Counted from the first letter of the stretch, positions 1 through 7,963 are shown. The stretch is 24,979 nt of DNA from DATGMB01 sp035293845 (GCA_035293845.1 DATGMB010000124.1:1-24979); one strand, 5' to 3'. The notes: generated by a model from the letters alone, not told the origin. A program made the numbers and translations.

Positions 1-335
1 TTGTTCACTTCGACGATCAGGCCGGAAACGGTGGCCGCGCGAAAGCCAGCGGCTTTCACCGTCAGGCTGTAGTTGCCCGGCACGACGTTGGGGAACACGA
101 AGCCGCCGGCATCATTGCTGACCTGGGTCTGAACGGCATTGGTATCGATGTTCTGCAGTTGCACCTCGGCCTTCGGCACCATGGCCCCGGAGGGGTCGGC
201 GACGGAGCCGGAGACGGTTCCGGCGGTGGAGCTCTGCGCGGCGGCGCGGGGCGCCAGCGAAAGCGCGCAGAGCGCGGCAACGGCGAGCGCGGCAAGCAGC
301 CGCGGGAAGGCGTTCGTCGTTCGATGGGCAGTCAT
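1..335 (-). CDS. TonB-dependent receptor-type protein with carboxypeptidase regulatory-like N-terminus (3' part missing)
   Basis: The reading frame starts at an ATG complementary to 333-335 and runs off the left edge of the window, so only about 111 N-terminal residues are present. Residues 1-34 form a signal peptide (basic start, Ala/Leu-rich core, AAAQ cleavage region). After it comes a carboxypeptidase-regulatory-like beta-sandwich, recognisable by G-TVSGSVADPSGA, an AEVQLQN strand, an NDAGGFVFPNV turn and PGNYSLTVKAAGF. In Acidobacteriota this domain usually opens very large outer-membrane TonB-dependent receptors of the Oar/SusC-like type, which import oligosaccharides or other large solutes; that the missing part is such a barrel is an inference. 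AGGAG lies 5 nt before the ATG and fixes the start. A sigma70-like promoter about 165 nt upstream gives a long leader. Confidence 0.8.
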   Translation of the reverse strand, partial: MTAHRTTNAFPRLLAALAVAALCALSLAPRAAAQSSTAGTVSGSVADPSGAMVPKAEVQLQNIDTNAVQTQVSNDAGGFVFPNVVPGNYSLTVKAAGFRAATVSGLIVEVN

Positions 336-500
336 ATTACTCCTGGTCGGCAGGCGGAAGGTGGGCGTGTGACGGCGGCGCGGATACGCTTCGCGCCAAC
401 GCTGCAACAGCAATTGGGCAGACCTTTGCTCGAACCCCATCAAGCCTACCCCGCCCCCACTTTCAAAGCTTTCAGCCGATGGTACGGCGAATTAGGCGTA

Positions 501-529
501 ATCATACGGCAATCGGGGTGGCAGCGCAA
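501..529 (-). promoter_or_regulatory. sigma70-like promoter for the TonB-type gene
   Basis: Read on the minus strand there is TTGCGC (524-529), a 17-nt spacer and TATGAT (501-506). Transcription would begin near 494 and give a leader of about 160 nt before the ATG at 335. I recognise no riboswitch in that leader. Otherwise the stretch 336-530 shows no gene. Confidence 0.5.
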
Positions 530-530
530 G

Positions 531-560
531 TAAAAGAATTGCCCGCGCGGATGGGCGGGC
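531..560 (-). terminator. probable intrinsic terminator after the prepilin peptidase gene
   Basis: An inverted repeat GCCCGC (541-546) / GCGGGC (555-560) forms a 6-bp GC stem with an 8-nt loop. On the minus strand the stem is followed by AATTCTTTTA, a weak U-rich tail. It lies 17 nt past the stop of the prepilin peptidase gene. Confidence 0.5.
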
Positions 561-576
561 GGCGGTGCGATAGGAG

Positions 577-1134
577 TTAACGGCTCAGACGGAGGGCGGC
601 GGCGAGATAGAAGACGGTGCCGATCGCGATCACGGCGCCGTGCGGCAGCCCGACCGCGCGCGGGCTGCGCACGTCGAGCTCCTCCTTGCCCGCGTAAGCG
701 GGACGGCCGTGCCCCAATTCGCTCAGGATGAAGCCGACGTTCCAGAGCGTTTTGCCGAGGCGGCGGCGGAGGGTGACGAGCAGCAGCGCCATCGCGCCGC
801 CGACGATCGCGGTGATCAGGAAGATACCGAACCAGCGCTGCCAGCCGGCCAGCGCGCCTACCGCGGCCATGAGCTTGACGTCGCCGGCGCCCATCGCGCG
901 CAGGATGTACAGCACCATATAAACGCCGAAACCGGCCAAAAATCCTTCGAGCGCGAAGAGGAAGCCGCCCTCCGGCGGGCCGATCAGTGTGTTGATCAGG
1001 AAGCCGAGCAGCACGCCCGAAAGCGTCAGCCAGTTGGGGATGCGGCGGCCGCGGATATCGAAAATCGCGGCAAGGGCCAGCAGCGCCAGGAGCACCATTT
1101 CGACCTTTTGCGGCGGAAGCGAGAACAAGGCCAT
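577..1134 (-). CDS. A24 family prepilin peptidase (CpaA/TadV-like)
   Basis: A 185-aa integral membrane protein of the short A24 aspartyl protease type, which cleaves the leader of type IV/Flp pilins at the inner membrane. Both catalytic aspartates are visible: D26 in the AIFDIRGRRIPN motif and D85 in GAGDVK, the family signature. Hydrophobic segments lie at about 13-25, 36-51, 58-78, 88-122 and 165-180. The N-terminal methylase domain of full-length PilD is absent, as expected for CpaA/TadV. No pilus genes are adjacent in this window, so the substrate is unknown. The ATG at 1134 lacks a Shine-Dalgarno sequence but has TATACT (minus strand, 1144-1149) only 9 nt upstream, suggesting leaderless transcription. 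An internal ATG at 1098 is an alternative start. Confidence 0.85.
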   Translation of the reverse strand: MALFSLPPQKVEMVLLALLALAAIFDIRGRRIPNWLTLSGVLLGFLINTLIGPPEGGFLFALEGFLAGFGVYMVLYILRAMGAGDVKLMAAVGALAGWQRWFGIFLITAIVGGAMALLLVTLRRRLGKTLWNVGFILSELGHGRPAYAGKEELDVRSPRAVGLPHGAVIAIGTVFYLAAALRLSR

Positions 1135-1184
1135 GGAGAGCCAAGTATAGCGCGGTTGAGACGCGGGCCCAGAGCTATCGAAGG

Positions 1185-2987
1185 TTATTGCGCCGATCCG
1201 CTGACCCGGACTCCCGGAACCGGGATGCCATCTCCGTATTGCGCGATTCCCGGAATGGAAACGGGCAGGCGGCCGCGGATGGCAATCTCACCCCAGAGCG
1301 CCTGGACGGCGGCGGTTTCCGCAGGCGGGACGTTGCTGAACGTGGCGAGATAAGCGGCCACATCGGGGAAGCTGCGGAGCAGATACGGGCTGCCGAGCGC
1401 GATCAGGACGACGGGCTTTCCGGTGGCGATCAGGGCGCCGACGGCGCGGGGAAGATCGCCCGCGAGGCCCACCGAGCCGCGCGCCGCGGTCACGGACGCA
1501 AAGGCGGCAACCACGTAGTTCCGGCAATCCGTCAGGCGCGCGAGCGCGTCATCGATCTCCGCGGCCGGCATGCTGGGATCGAGCGTGGCGAGGCGCGCCT
1601 GCGGCAGCCGTTTGTGCACCTGCTGGGTAAAGACCTGGCCTTCGCTGGAGTAGCGGCCCTCCGGCATGACGACGAAGCACGCGGCATCGGGAGCGGCCAG
1701 GGGCACGAGCGATCCCTGGTTGCGCACGAGGGTCACGGCGCGGCCCGCAATCTCGAGCGCCTTTTCGTTGGCTTCCGGGGCGTCGAGCGTGTCGGCGAGG
1801 GCTTCGACGTCGACGAAGCGCTTGCGTTCGAGGCCGAGCCGCTCCTTGGCGGCGAGGAGGCGCGCGACGCTTTCGCGGATGCGCTGGCGGGAGAGGCGGC
1901 CGGACTGCTCGGCGGCGAGCACGGCGCGGATGGCGGCATCGGGATCGGCGGGCATCAGCAGGGTGTCGGCGCCGGCGGCGAGCGCGCGCACGCATGCTTC
2001 GCCGCTCGAGAAGCCCTGGGCGATGCCGCCCATATCGAGAGCGTCGGTGACGGTGAGGCCTTTGAAGCCGAGCTCGTTGCGGAGCAGGCCGGTGAGGATC
2101 GCGGGGGAAAGGGTCGCGGGGAGGTCGGCGGGCGCGAGCGCGGGAATGGCGATGTGCGCGGTCATGATCGCGTCGACGCCGGCCGCGATGGCGGCCTTGA
2201 AGGGCACGAGCTCGAGTTTTTCCAGGCGCTCGCGATCGGCGGCGATCGAGGCGAGATTGAGGTGCGTGTCGACCGAGGTGTCGCCGTGGCCGGGGAAATG
2301 TTTGGCGGTGACGAGGACCGGATTACGCGGATCGGAGTGGGCGCCCTCGATGAAAGCCTTCACGTGGGCGGCGACATCGAGCGGATTTTCGCCGAAGGAC
2401 CGGATATTGATGATGGGATTTTCGGGATTGCTGTTGACATCTGCGACCGGATACAGAATCCACTGTACGCCGGCGGCCCGGGCTTCGCGCGCCGTGACTT
2501 CGCCTTCATAGCGGGTCAGGGCGGGGTCGCCCGCGGCGCCGAATGCCATGGCGTGAGGGAAAACGGTCGCGCCTTCGAGGCGCATGGAGGCGCCGCGCTC
2601 GAAATCGCCGCCGACCAGCAGGGGCACCGCCGCGAGACGCTGCATCTTGTTGAGAAACGCGGCGACTTTGTACGGCTCGGCCTTTTGGATGGTGCGGCCG
2701 TTGGAGACGTTGTTCAGGATCAGGCCGCCGATATGCAACTCGCGGACGAGGCGCGCGTAGCGGCGGTATTCGGCCGAGCGGGTATTGGGAGATTGGCCGT
2801 GGAAGGAGACGAAAATGAGCTGCGCCACTTCATCCCGCGGCGTCATGGCGCGCATCCAGCGGCGGACGGTGGCGGAGGCCTTCACCGGCGGAGGGGCCGG
2901 CCGGGCCGGCGCTCTCCGCGCGGCGGGTACAAGAGCCGGCGCGCACACAAGGAGCGCGGTCAGCAGACGGGTGAAGCCATGGCGCAC
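1185..2987 (-). CDS. secreted glycoside hydrolase family 3 beta-N-acetylhexosaminidase (NagZ-like)
   Basis: A 600-aa protein with an N-terminal signal peptide (about residues 1-22) and a Pro/Ala-rich linker, then a GH3 TIM-barrel domain (about 45-390) and a GH3 C-terminal alpha/beta domain (about 410-595, starting near AVTLVRNQGSLVPL). The NagZ signature KHFPGHGDTSVDTH is at 229-242. D240 and H242 correspond to the Asp-His general acid/base dyad known for NagZ enzymes, and D315 in VTDALDM is the likely nucleophile. The family releases terminal beta-N-acetylglucosamine from cell-wall muropeptides or chitin oligomers. The signal peptide and second domain make it like extracytoplasmic Bacillus-type NagZ rather than the short cytoplasmic E. 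coli form. The start is GTG (2985-2987), with no clear ribosome site. Confidence 0.88.
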   Translation of the reverse strand: MRHGFTRLLTALLVCAPALVPAARRAPARPAPPPVKASATVRRWMRAMTPRDEVAQLIFVSFHGQSPNTRSAEYRRYARLVRELHIGGLILNNVSNGRTIQKAEPYKVAAFLNKMQRLAAVPLLVGGDFERGASMRLEGATVFPHAMAFGAAGDPALTRYEGEVTAREARAAGVQWILYPVADVNSNPENPIINIRSFGENPLDVAAHVKAFIEGAHSDPRNPVLVTAKHFPGHGDTSVDTHLNLASIAADRERLEKLELVPFKAAIAAGVDAIMTAHIAIPALAPADLPATLSPAILTGLLRNELGFKGLTVTDALDMGGIAQGFSSGEACVRALAAGADTLLMPADPDAAIRAVLAAEQSGRLSRQRIRESVARLLAAKERLGLERKRFVDVEALADTLDAPEANEKALEIAGRAVTLVRNQGSLVPLAAPDAACFVVMPEGRYSSEGQVFTQQVHKRLPQARLATLDPSMPAAEIDDALARLTDCRNYVVAAFASVTAARGSVGLAGDLPRAVGALIATGKPVVLIALGSPYLLRSFPDVAAYLATFSNVPPAETAAVQALWGEIAIRGRLPVSIPGIAQYGDGIPVPGVRVSGSAQ

Positions 2988-3044
2988 TATTTCAGTGTGG
3001 CATGAAGCCGAGGGCCAGTGGGTCGAATCTTTCGCTTACTCGCG

Positions 3045-3076
3045 CGGGCGCTTACACGGGCGGGCGCTTACACGGG
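3045..3076. repeat. perfect 16-bp tandem duplication
   Basis: The unit CGGGCGCTTACACGGG occurs twice back to back (3045-3060 and 3061-3076), with a partial related copy just before (CGCTTACTCG, from 3033). It lies in the 103-bp gap between the GH3 gene and the response-regulator gene and has no obvious function. Confidence 0.9.
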
Positions 3077-3090
3077 CGGCTTTTCTGCGG

Positions 3091-3531
3091 TTACGCGCGG
3101 ACCAGGCGGCGCGGCGCGGTCCGCTGCTGCGAGCGGGGCGGCTTGCGCCCGGAGCGGTTCGAGAGACGCCGGACGGTGCGCAGCAGATGCACGGGCTCGT
3201 TCGAATTCTTCGCGATGACCGCGTCGGCGCCGGTGTTTTCCTCGGTCAAGCCGAGCGGATCGACGAGGCTGGAGATGAGGACGATGCGTGCCTGGGGATT
3301 GCGCTGCCGCAGCCGCTCGATGAGCTCCGTGCCGTTCATGCGGGGCATGCGGTAATCCGTCACCACCACATCGAAGTCGTGGGTCTCGAACAGGCGCAGG
3401 CCTTCTTCGGGGTCAGCGGCCATTTTGACTTGAAAACCCTGCTCTTCGAGCAGTGCGCGGCGGACGAGCAATCCATCGCGGTTGTCGTCCACGAGGAGAA
3501 CCCTGGCGGGAGCGGGAGCGGTAAATTTCAT
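3091..3531 (-). CDS. single-domain response regulator (receiver domain)
   Basis: A 146-aa CheY-like receiver protein. Residues 10-120 carry the acidic pocket D15-D16, the phospho-acceptor D59 in VVTDYRMP, the switch Ser S87/S88 in IVLISS and the conserved Lys K108 (here followed by N, not the usual P). No output domain follows; the last 25 residues are a basic, Arg-rich tail that may bind a partner or nucleic acid. The frame is open upstream to 3639, but the ATG at 3531 is preferred: the receiver fold starts directly after it, and a promoter at 3548-3576 would put the longer start outside the transcript. No histidine kinase is adjacent. Confidence 0.82.
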   Translation of the reverse strand: MKFTAPAPARVLLVDDNRDGLLVRRALLEEQGFQVKMAADPEEGLRLFETHDFDVVVTDYRMPRMNGTELIERLRQRNPQARIVLISSLVDPLGLTEENTGADAVIAKNSNEPVHLLRTVRRLSNRSGRKPPRSQQRTAPRRLVRA

Positions 3532-3547
3532 GAGTTGAACGGTGGGA

Positions 3548-3576
3548 GAGTAACAAAGCAGTAACCGGCCTGTCAA
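3548..3576 (-). promoter_or_regulatory. sigma70-like promoter for the receiver gene
   Basis: On the minus strand a consensus TTGACA (3571-3576) is followed by a 17-nt spacer and TTACTC (3548-3553). The predicted transcript starts near 3541, about 10 nt before the ATG at 3531, leaving little or no room for a Shine-Dalgarno site. Confidence 0.55.
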
Positions 3577-3665
3577 CCAATTTGCATCAGCTTGGAAAAT
3601 CGCCAGATACAGCGCTTGACAAAACGGCGCGCAATCCACTGATGCGGGGGGCCATCACGGGCGTG

Positions 3666-4805
3666 TTATTCGACGGCCCGCGGAGCCTTGTAACCGCTCT
3701 TGGTAACGATGGAGTACTTCACCGGCTTGCCTTTTTCATCGGTGACCGCCAGAGGCTGGTTGGTGGCGGGATTGACCAGCTCCACCTTGATTTTGCGATA
3801 GCTGCCGTCGTGGGCCTTGTTGGATGGCGAGTAGGTCAGTACGTACTGGCTACGCAGCGCATCGTGGATCGATTGGAAGATGGTATTGTATTCGCCCTGG
3901 AAGCGCGGAAAATACGCCTGGCCGCCGGTCTCGCGGGCGAACGTCCGCATGGCGTTATCCGCCTGCAGGAAATCCATGCGGGCGATGGAGCCCATGTAGG
4001 CATCCGCCATCTCGCGCTGCGCCTGCATGAGGCTGATCACGTAAACGGGCACGCCGGCTTCCTGGAGCTTCTTCCGAGCCTGGTCGTAAGTGATCTTGCT
4101 GAACGTGTCGATTCCGGTGGTGAGCAGCAAAATCGCCTTGCGGCCTTCGAGGCCGGACATGCGGTCGGCGGTGTCGGTCACGGCATCGTAGAGGTTGGCT
4201 TCGGAAAAGCCGGGAATGGTGAGGCGCTGCAGGGCTTCCTGGGTCTTGGTGCGGTCGGTGGTGAAATCCGTCAGGATTTCGGGGCGCATATCGTAGGCGA
4301 CGATGGCGATGTAGTCCTGCGGTTTGAGCGTGCTGGCGAATCCCCAGGCGAGCTGCAGAGTCTGGAACCAGTTCATCGAGTAGAGGCGCTGGAACTTGTT
4401 GCTGAACTCGATGACCATCGCGATGGTCATGGGCGCTTCGCTGCCGACGTTGACCGACTTGATCTGCTGCGGCACGCCATCTTCGAGCACGCGGAACTTG
4501 TCCGGCGGGATGCCGGGGATGAAGTGGCCCTTGTTGTCCATGACCGCGACGTCCAGGGTCACGATATCGACGTCCGTTTTGAACTGGGCCAGGTTGGAGG
4601 TGTCGGGCTTGTCTTTCTTGCTGTACGCGGAGGGGATTTTGGGGAGGTTGGGATCGTCGCCGGACTTGGAATCCGGTTCCGGCGCGCGGGGCTTGGCGAC
4701 GGCCGGGCCGGAGGGATGCAGCGGGCCCTGTTCCTGCGCAATGACCAGGCCGGCGAGCGCCAGGAGTGCGGCGCCGCACACTGCATATGCTTTCCGATCG
4801 ACCAT
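3666..4805 (-). CDS. VWFA-related protein of the acidobacterial type, exported
   Basis: A 379-aa protein with an N-terminal signal/anchor (about residues 5-23, ending LVIAQ), a Pro/Lys/Asp-rich linker to about 70, and a von Willebrand A-like domain starting near DVDIVTLDVAVMDNKG. The phrase FRVLEDGVPQQIKSV before the VWA strand and the C-terminal YVLTYSPSN...YRKIKVEL are typical of the VWFA-related domain described from Acidobacteria. The strand that should carry the metal-binding DxSxS motif reads VIEFSNKFQ, so the MIDAS is incomplete and metal-dependent binding is doubtful. The role of this family is not established; protein-protein binding in the periplasm or at the surface is the general expectation. 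GGAG lies 6 nt before the ATG, and TATAGT (4822-4827, minus strand) is a possible -10. Confidence 0.85.
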   Translation of the reverse strand: MVDRKAYAVCGAALLALAGLVIAQEQGPLHPSGPAVAKPRAPEPDSKSGDDPNLPKIPSAYSKKDKPDTSNLAQFKTDVDIVTLDVAVMDNKGHFIPGIPPDKFRVLEDGVPQQIKSVNVGSEAPMTIAMVIEFSNKFQRLYSMNWFQTLQLAWGFASTLKPQDYIAIVAYDMRPEILTDFTTDRTKTQEALQRLTIPGFSEANLYDAVTDTADRMSGLEGRKAILLLTTGIDTFSKITYDQARKKLQEAGVPVYVISLMQAQREMADAYMGSIARMDFLQADNAMRTFARETGGQAYFPRFQGEYNTIFQSIHDALRSQYVLTYSPSNKAHDGSYRKIKVELVNPATNQPLAVTDEKGKPVKYSIVTKSGYKAPRAVE

Positions 4806-4914
4806 AGGTAGCTCCGAGGTAACTATAGCAAATGACGCGGAGGGGGGCCGCGGCGTTGCGGGGAGACGGAACGGAGCCGGCTGATATCGATGCTATACTT
4901 TGACAAGGTCTGTT

Positions 4915-5181
4915 ATGAACGTTTCGCTGACACGCGAGCTGGAAGAATTCGTCAACGCGAAGGTCGCCTCCGGCCGGTACAATTCGGCCAGCGAAGTGGT
5001 CCGCGAAGCACTCCGCCTGTTGGAGGAGCACGACCGGGCTCGCAGCGCCCAACTGGAGCAGTTCAATGAGGAATTGGGCCGTCGTCTGGCATCGCTGGAC
5101 CGGAGCGAGCACGTCGACCCGCGAGATCTGAGAGCGCGTCTGGAGCGCCGATCGGCGGAGCGCCGCAAACGCCCCGCATGA
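4915..5181 (+). CDS. ParD-like antitoxin (ribbon-helix-helix)
   Basis: An 88-aa protein. The N-terminal MNVSLTRELEEFV strand and the SGRYNSASEVVREALRLLEE segment are the classic ParD/CopG-type ribbon-helix-helix DNA-binding fold. The C-terminal half is charged and helical, as expected for the part that wraps the toxin. The stop overlaps the toxin start by 4 nt (ATGA), indicating translational coupling. A TTG at 4900 is in frame, but the ATG at 4915 matches family starts. AAGG lies 6 nt before it, and TATACT (4894-4899) is a likely -10. ParD proteins normally repress their own operon; no clear operator repeat was identified. Confidence 0.88.
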   Translation: MNVSLTRELEEFVNAKVASGRYNSASEVVREALRLLEEHDRARSAQLEQFNEELGRRLASLDRSEHVDPRDLRARLERRSAERRKRPA

Positions 5182-5483
5182 GCGGGTATGTACTCAGTGC
5201 GGATGCCGGACTCGATCTCGAAGATATTTGGGAATACATTGCGGGCGACAGCATTGCTCAGGCGGACCGCTGGATCGGCAGGTTGTTCGATGCATTCGAG
5301 TCGATCGCCCGGTCTCCCGGGATCGGGCATCGGCGGACAGATCTGACCGAGTGGGATGTACTGTTCTGGCCGGTCGGAAATTACGTCATTGTGTATCGGG
5401 TTGCGCGAGATCGGGTGGAAATCGTGGCCGTAACTCAAGGCGCACGAGACATCCCGGCGTTTCTTGGCCGCCGGCTGCGGTAG
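5178..5483 (+). CDS. ParE/RelE-superfamily toxin
   Basis: A 101-aa protein with the ParE layout: N-terminal YVLSADAGLDLEDIWEYIA helix pair, the central FESIARSPGIGHRR segment, and the C-terminal strands DVLFWPVGNYVIVYRV...VEIVAVTQGARD. ParE toxins usually inhibit gyrase, while other superfamily members cleave mRNA; the sequence alone does not settle which applies. It is the second gene of an antitoxin-toxin operon, sharing ATGA with the antitoxin. The gene looks intact, with no frameshift. Confidence 0.88.
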   Translation: MSGYVLSADAGLDLEDIWEYIAGDSIAQADRWIGRLFDAFESIARSPGIGHRRTDLTEWDVLFWPVGNYVIVYRVARDRVEIVAVTQGARDIPAFLGRRLR

Positions 5484-5486
5484 CGC

Positions 5487-6218
5487 TCAGTTCACCCACG
5501 GCCCCTGGCCGTGCTTGCGCAGGTAAACCTGAAATTTTTTCTTGGCGCGCTGGAGCTTCCACTGCTTGTAAGCGGCGCCGGCATCGGGCACGCGCAGATG
5601 CGGCAGGCGGCCCTTAAGGTAGATATAGCCGAAGGCCATGCCGCCCAGGTGGGCGATCGTGCTCACGCCGCTATTGGGGCCGAAGGTCATGAGCAGCTCG
5701 ATCCCGGCATAGATCATGACCATGTATTTGGCCTTGATCGGGAACAGGAAGTTCATCAGCACGGTCTGGTTCGGGTACAGGACGGCGAAGGCGACCAGAA
5801 CGCCGAAGATCGCTCCCGAGGCGCCGATCGTCGGGGTGGCCCAATCGCCGACCGCCAGGTTCGCCACCAGGACGCAAATGCCGGCGGCGATGCCGCACAG
5901 GAAATAGTACTTCAGGAAGCGGCGGGTTCCCCAGTCGCGCTCGAGCTGCGTGCCGAAGAACCAGAGCGTCAGCATGTTGAACAGCAGGTGCCAGATCCCG
6001 CCGTGCAGGAACATGTACGTGAAGAGCTGCCACACATACAGGCCGCGGACGACGCCGGCGACGTACAACGAGAACAGTGTCGTCAGGAAGCCGCCGAGAG
6101 CGCGGCCGCCGACATACTGCAATACGAACACGCCGGTATTGACGATCAGCAGCCACTTCAGGCCGGGCGGGAAATAATCATGAACGAAGGATCGGCGGTA
6201 CCGGTAAGGCTGCGGCAT
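5487..6218 (-). CDS. rhomboid-family intramembrane serine protease
   Basis: A 243-aa polytopic membrane protein. The rhomboid hallmarks are present: HGGIWHLLFNM (H77 and N81 of the HxxxN region in TM2), the catalytic serine S134 in IGASGAIFG, and the catalytic histidine H190 in IAHLGGMAFG. Rhomboids cleave transmembrane substrates within the bilayer; the substrate here is unknown. About 40 basic, soluble residues follow the last helix (KQWKLQRAKKKFQVYLRK), probably cytoplasmic. The stop lies 3 bp from that of the convergent toxin gene. A TATTCT box in the upstream gap could give it a promoter of its own. Confidence 0.9.
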   Translation of the reverse strand: MPQPYRYRRSFVHDYFPPGLKWLLIVNTGVFVLQYVGGRALGGFLTTLFSLYVAGVVRGLYVWQLFTYMFLHGGIWHLLFNMLTLWFFGTQLERDWGTRRFLKYYFLCGIAAGICVLVANLAVGDWATPTIGASGAIFGVLVAFAVLYPNQTVLMNFLFPIKAKYMVMIYAGIELLMTFGPNSGVSTIAHLGGMAFGYIYLKGRLPHLRVPDAGAAYKQWKLQRAKKKFQVYLRKHGQGPWVN

Positions 6219-6326
6219 GGTGTTTTGGATGCTTCGGCTCCGCCGCCGGGCGCAGGAGCGGGTTCCCCGAATTGGCGGCAGGCCCCTCTAAGAGTTAGAA
6301 TAACAGAGAAAGGTTTTCGATCCCGG

Positions 6327-6614
6327 TCAGGAGATCGCAGCGTCCCCGCCTTTGCCGTACCGGTTGAGCAGTCGCGCACAGAGCTGAAGCAGAACGGCGA
6401 ATCCCATCCAGACCTGCCAATGCGAAAATAATCCGGAAGGAATGGCGAAGGTGGCCGCCCATTTCATGTCGGCGGCGATGCGCCAGACGGCCAGCAGCAG
6501 GGCGACGAGCGCGGCGGGAGTGAGCAGGGCCGCGGCCGCGATCGCCAGGCGGCGGTTTTTTTGACGTTTTTGGCCGAGTTTGGGCCCTTTGCGGAAACGA
6601 ATCCGGACGACCAT
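6327..6614 (-). CDS. small two-helix membrane protein, unknown
   Basis: A 95-aa protein that I do not recognise. It has a strongly basic N-terminus (about residues 4-23, Arg/Lys-rich) and two hydrophobic segments at about 25-45 and 65-80. The positive-inside rule would place the basic end in the cytoplasm. The ATG at 6614 is preferred over an in-frame GTG at 6626 because GGTG sits 6 nt before it and the GTG lies within an inverted repeat that also offers a -10 (TAGATT). It precedes the rhomboid gene on the same strand with a 108-bp gap; a functional link is possible but not shown. Confidence 0.6.
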   Translation of the reverse strand: MVVRIRFRKGPKLGQKRQKNRRLAIAAAALLTPAALVALLLAVWRIAADMKWAATFAIPSGLFSHWQVWMGFAVLLQLCARLLNRYGKGGDAAIS

Positions 6615-6625
6615 GAGCGTCACCA

Positions 6626-6654
6626 CTAATCTAACAACATTTGCGGTAGATTAG
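6626..6654. promoter_or_regulatory. inverted repeat in a divergent intergenic region (possible operator)
   Basis: CTAATCTA (6626-6633) and TAGATTAG (6647-6654) are perfect 8-bp complements separated by 13 nt. The repeat sits upstream of the small membrane protein gene and covers its likely -10, so a dimeric regulator or an RNA hairpin is possible. Confidence 0.45.
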
Positions 6655-6732
6655 ACGATTTGGAAGCTCGGGGACCGGCCGGAAATCCGGCGGCACGGAA
6701 CTCCGGGCCAACCGGGCAGCGGAAAGGAAAGC

Positions 6733-7899
6733 ATGAAACGATTTAAGACAGCAGTGTTCGGCACGGGCTTCGTGGGCCGCGTGCATCTGGAGGCGATTCG
6801 CCGCCTCGGCTACGTGCAGATTTACGCGATCGGCGAGCCGGAGATCGAGAAGGGCAAGCGGCTGGCCGACGAATTCGGCGTCGAGCGCGTCGAGGCGGAC
6901 TACCGCAAGATCCTGGAAGATCCCGCCGTGGATGCCGTGCACATCTGCACGCCCAACGCGCTGCATTTCCCGATGGCGAAGGATGCGCTTCTCGCGGGAA
7001 AGCACGTGATCTGCGAAAAGCCGCTGGCCACTACGGTCGCAGAAGCGCAGGAGCTGGCGGATCTGGCGGCCAAGATGCAGCGCCGCAATGCCACCTTCCA
7101 CAATCTCCGCTACTACCCGATGGTGCAGCACATGCGCCGGATGCGCGAGGACGGCGAGCTCGGCGAGATCCTGGTGGTGCAGGGCACGTACTCGCAGGAC
7201 TGGCTGCTGTACGATACCGACTGGAACTGGCGCATCGATTCCAAAGCCAACGGGCGCTCGCGCTGCCTGGCGGATATCGGCTCGCACTGGTGCGATATGG
7301 CGGAGCACGTGACCGGGCAGCGCATCACGTCGCTCTGCGCCGACCTGCAGACGTTCCACCGCACGCGCAAGCGCCCGAAGGGGCCGGTCGAGACGTTCGC
7401 GGGGAAGACCTTGAAGCCCGAAGATTACATCGAGGTGCCGATCGATACCGAGGATTTCGGCGCCGTGGTATTCCGCATGGGCGAGCGGGCGCGCGGCTCC
7501 TACACCGCGAGCCAGGTTTCGGCGGGGCGCAAGAACCGCCTGAGCATCGAGATCTTCGGCAGCAAGTGCGGCGTGGCCTGGGATCAGGAGCGGCCCGACG
7601 AGCTGTGGATCGGGCAGCGAAATTCGACCAACCAGATCATCGTCAAAGATCCTTCGCTGCTGAAGGATCGCGCGCGGCCGTTCGCCGATCTGCCCGGCGG
7701 GCACAGCGAAGGATACGATGACACCTTCAAGCAGGTCTTCCGGAGATTCTACGCGTCCATCGCCGATCCGGCCGCGGTTCCCGAATACCCGACGTTCGCC
7801 GACGGGCTGCGCGGCCTGATGCTGCTCGAAGCGGAGCTGAAGAGCAACGAGCAGCACGCCTGGGTCGATGTGCCGGCATTCCAGGCAGCGACCGCGTAA
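6733..7899 (+). CDS. Gfo/Idh/MocA-family NAD(P)-dependent oxidoreductase
   Basis: A 388-aa protein. The Rossmann nucleotide-binding loop is VFGTGFVGRVH (8-18), the conserved CEKP motif is at 94-97, and the C-terminal Gfo-type beta-sheet domain begins near 125. The DIGSHWCDMAEHVTG stretch (181-195) is the usual substrate-site helix with H185 and D188. Family members oxidise or epimerise sugars, inositols or related polyols with a tightly held NAD(P); the substrate cannot be read from sequence. AAAGGAAAG ahead of the ATG is a good ribosome site. No sugar transport genes are adjacent. Confidence 0.88.
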   Translation: MKRFKTAVFGTGFVGRVHLEAIRRLGYVQIYAIGEPEIEKGKRLADEFGVERVEADYRKILEDPAVDAVHICTPNALHFPMAKDALLAGKHVICEKPLATTVAEAQELADLAAKMQRRNATFHNLRYYPMVQHMRRMREDGELGEILVVQGTYSQDWLLYDTDWNWRIDSKANGRSRCLADIGSHWCDMAEHVTGQRITSLCADLQTFHRTRKRPKGPVETFAGKTLKPEDYIEVPIDTEDFGAVVFRMGERARGSYTASQVSAGRKNRLSIEIFGSKCGVAWDQERPDELWIGQRNSTNQIIVKDPSLLKDRARPFADLPGGHSEGYDDTFKQVFRRFYASIADPAAVPEYPTFADGLRGLMLLEAELKSNEQHAWVDVPAFQAATA

Positions 7900-7905
7900 C
7901 ACAAA

Positions 7906-7955
7906 GGGATCAGGGGTCAGGGATCAGGGCTGACGCTGGCCCGATGCCTGATCCC
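7906..7955 (+). terminator. hairpin after the Gfo/Idh/MocA gene (possible terminator)
   Basis: GGGATCAGG (7920-7928) pairs perfectly with CCTGATCCC (7947-7955) across an 18-nt loop. A second 5' arm copy (7906-7914) can compete for the same 3' arm. No U tract follows, so it may only stabilise the 3' end. Confidence 0.35.
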
Positions 7956-7963
7956 GATTCCCA

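Noticed and set aside
1188..3005. 605-codon plus-strand frame opposite the GH3 enzyme
   Set aside because: Shadow of the minus-strand GH3 gene, with Gly/Arg/Glu-rich sequence and no recognisable motif.
7906..7929. GATCAGGG-type short repeats as a possible CRISPR or VNTR
   Set aside because: There are only two to three very short units and no spacers. They are better read as alternative 5' arms of a hairpin.
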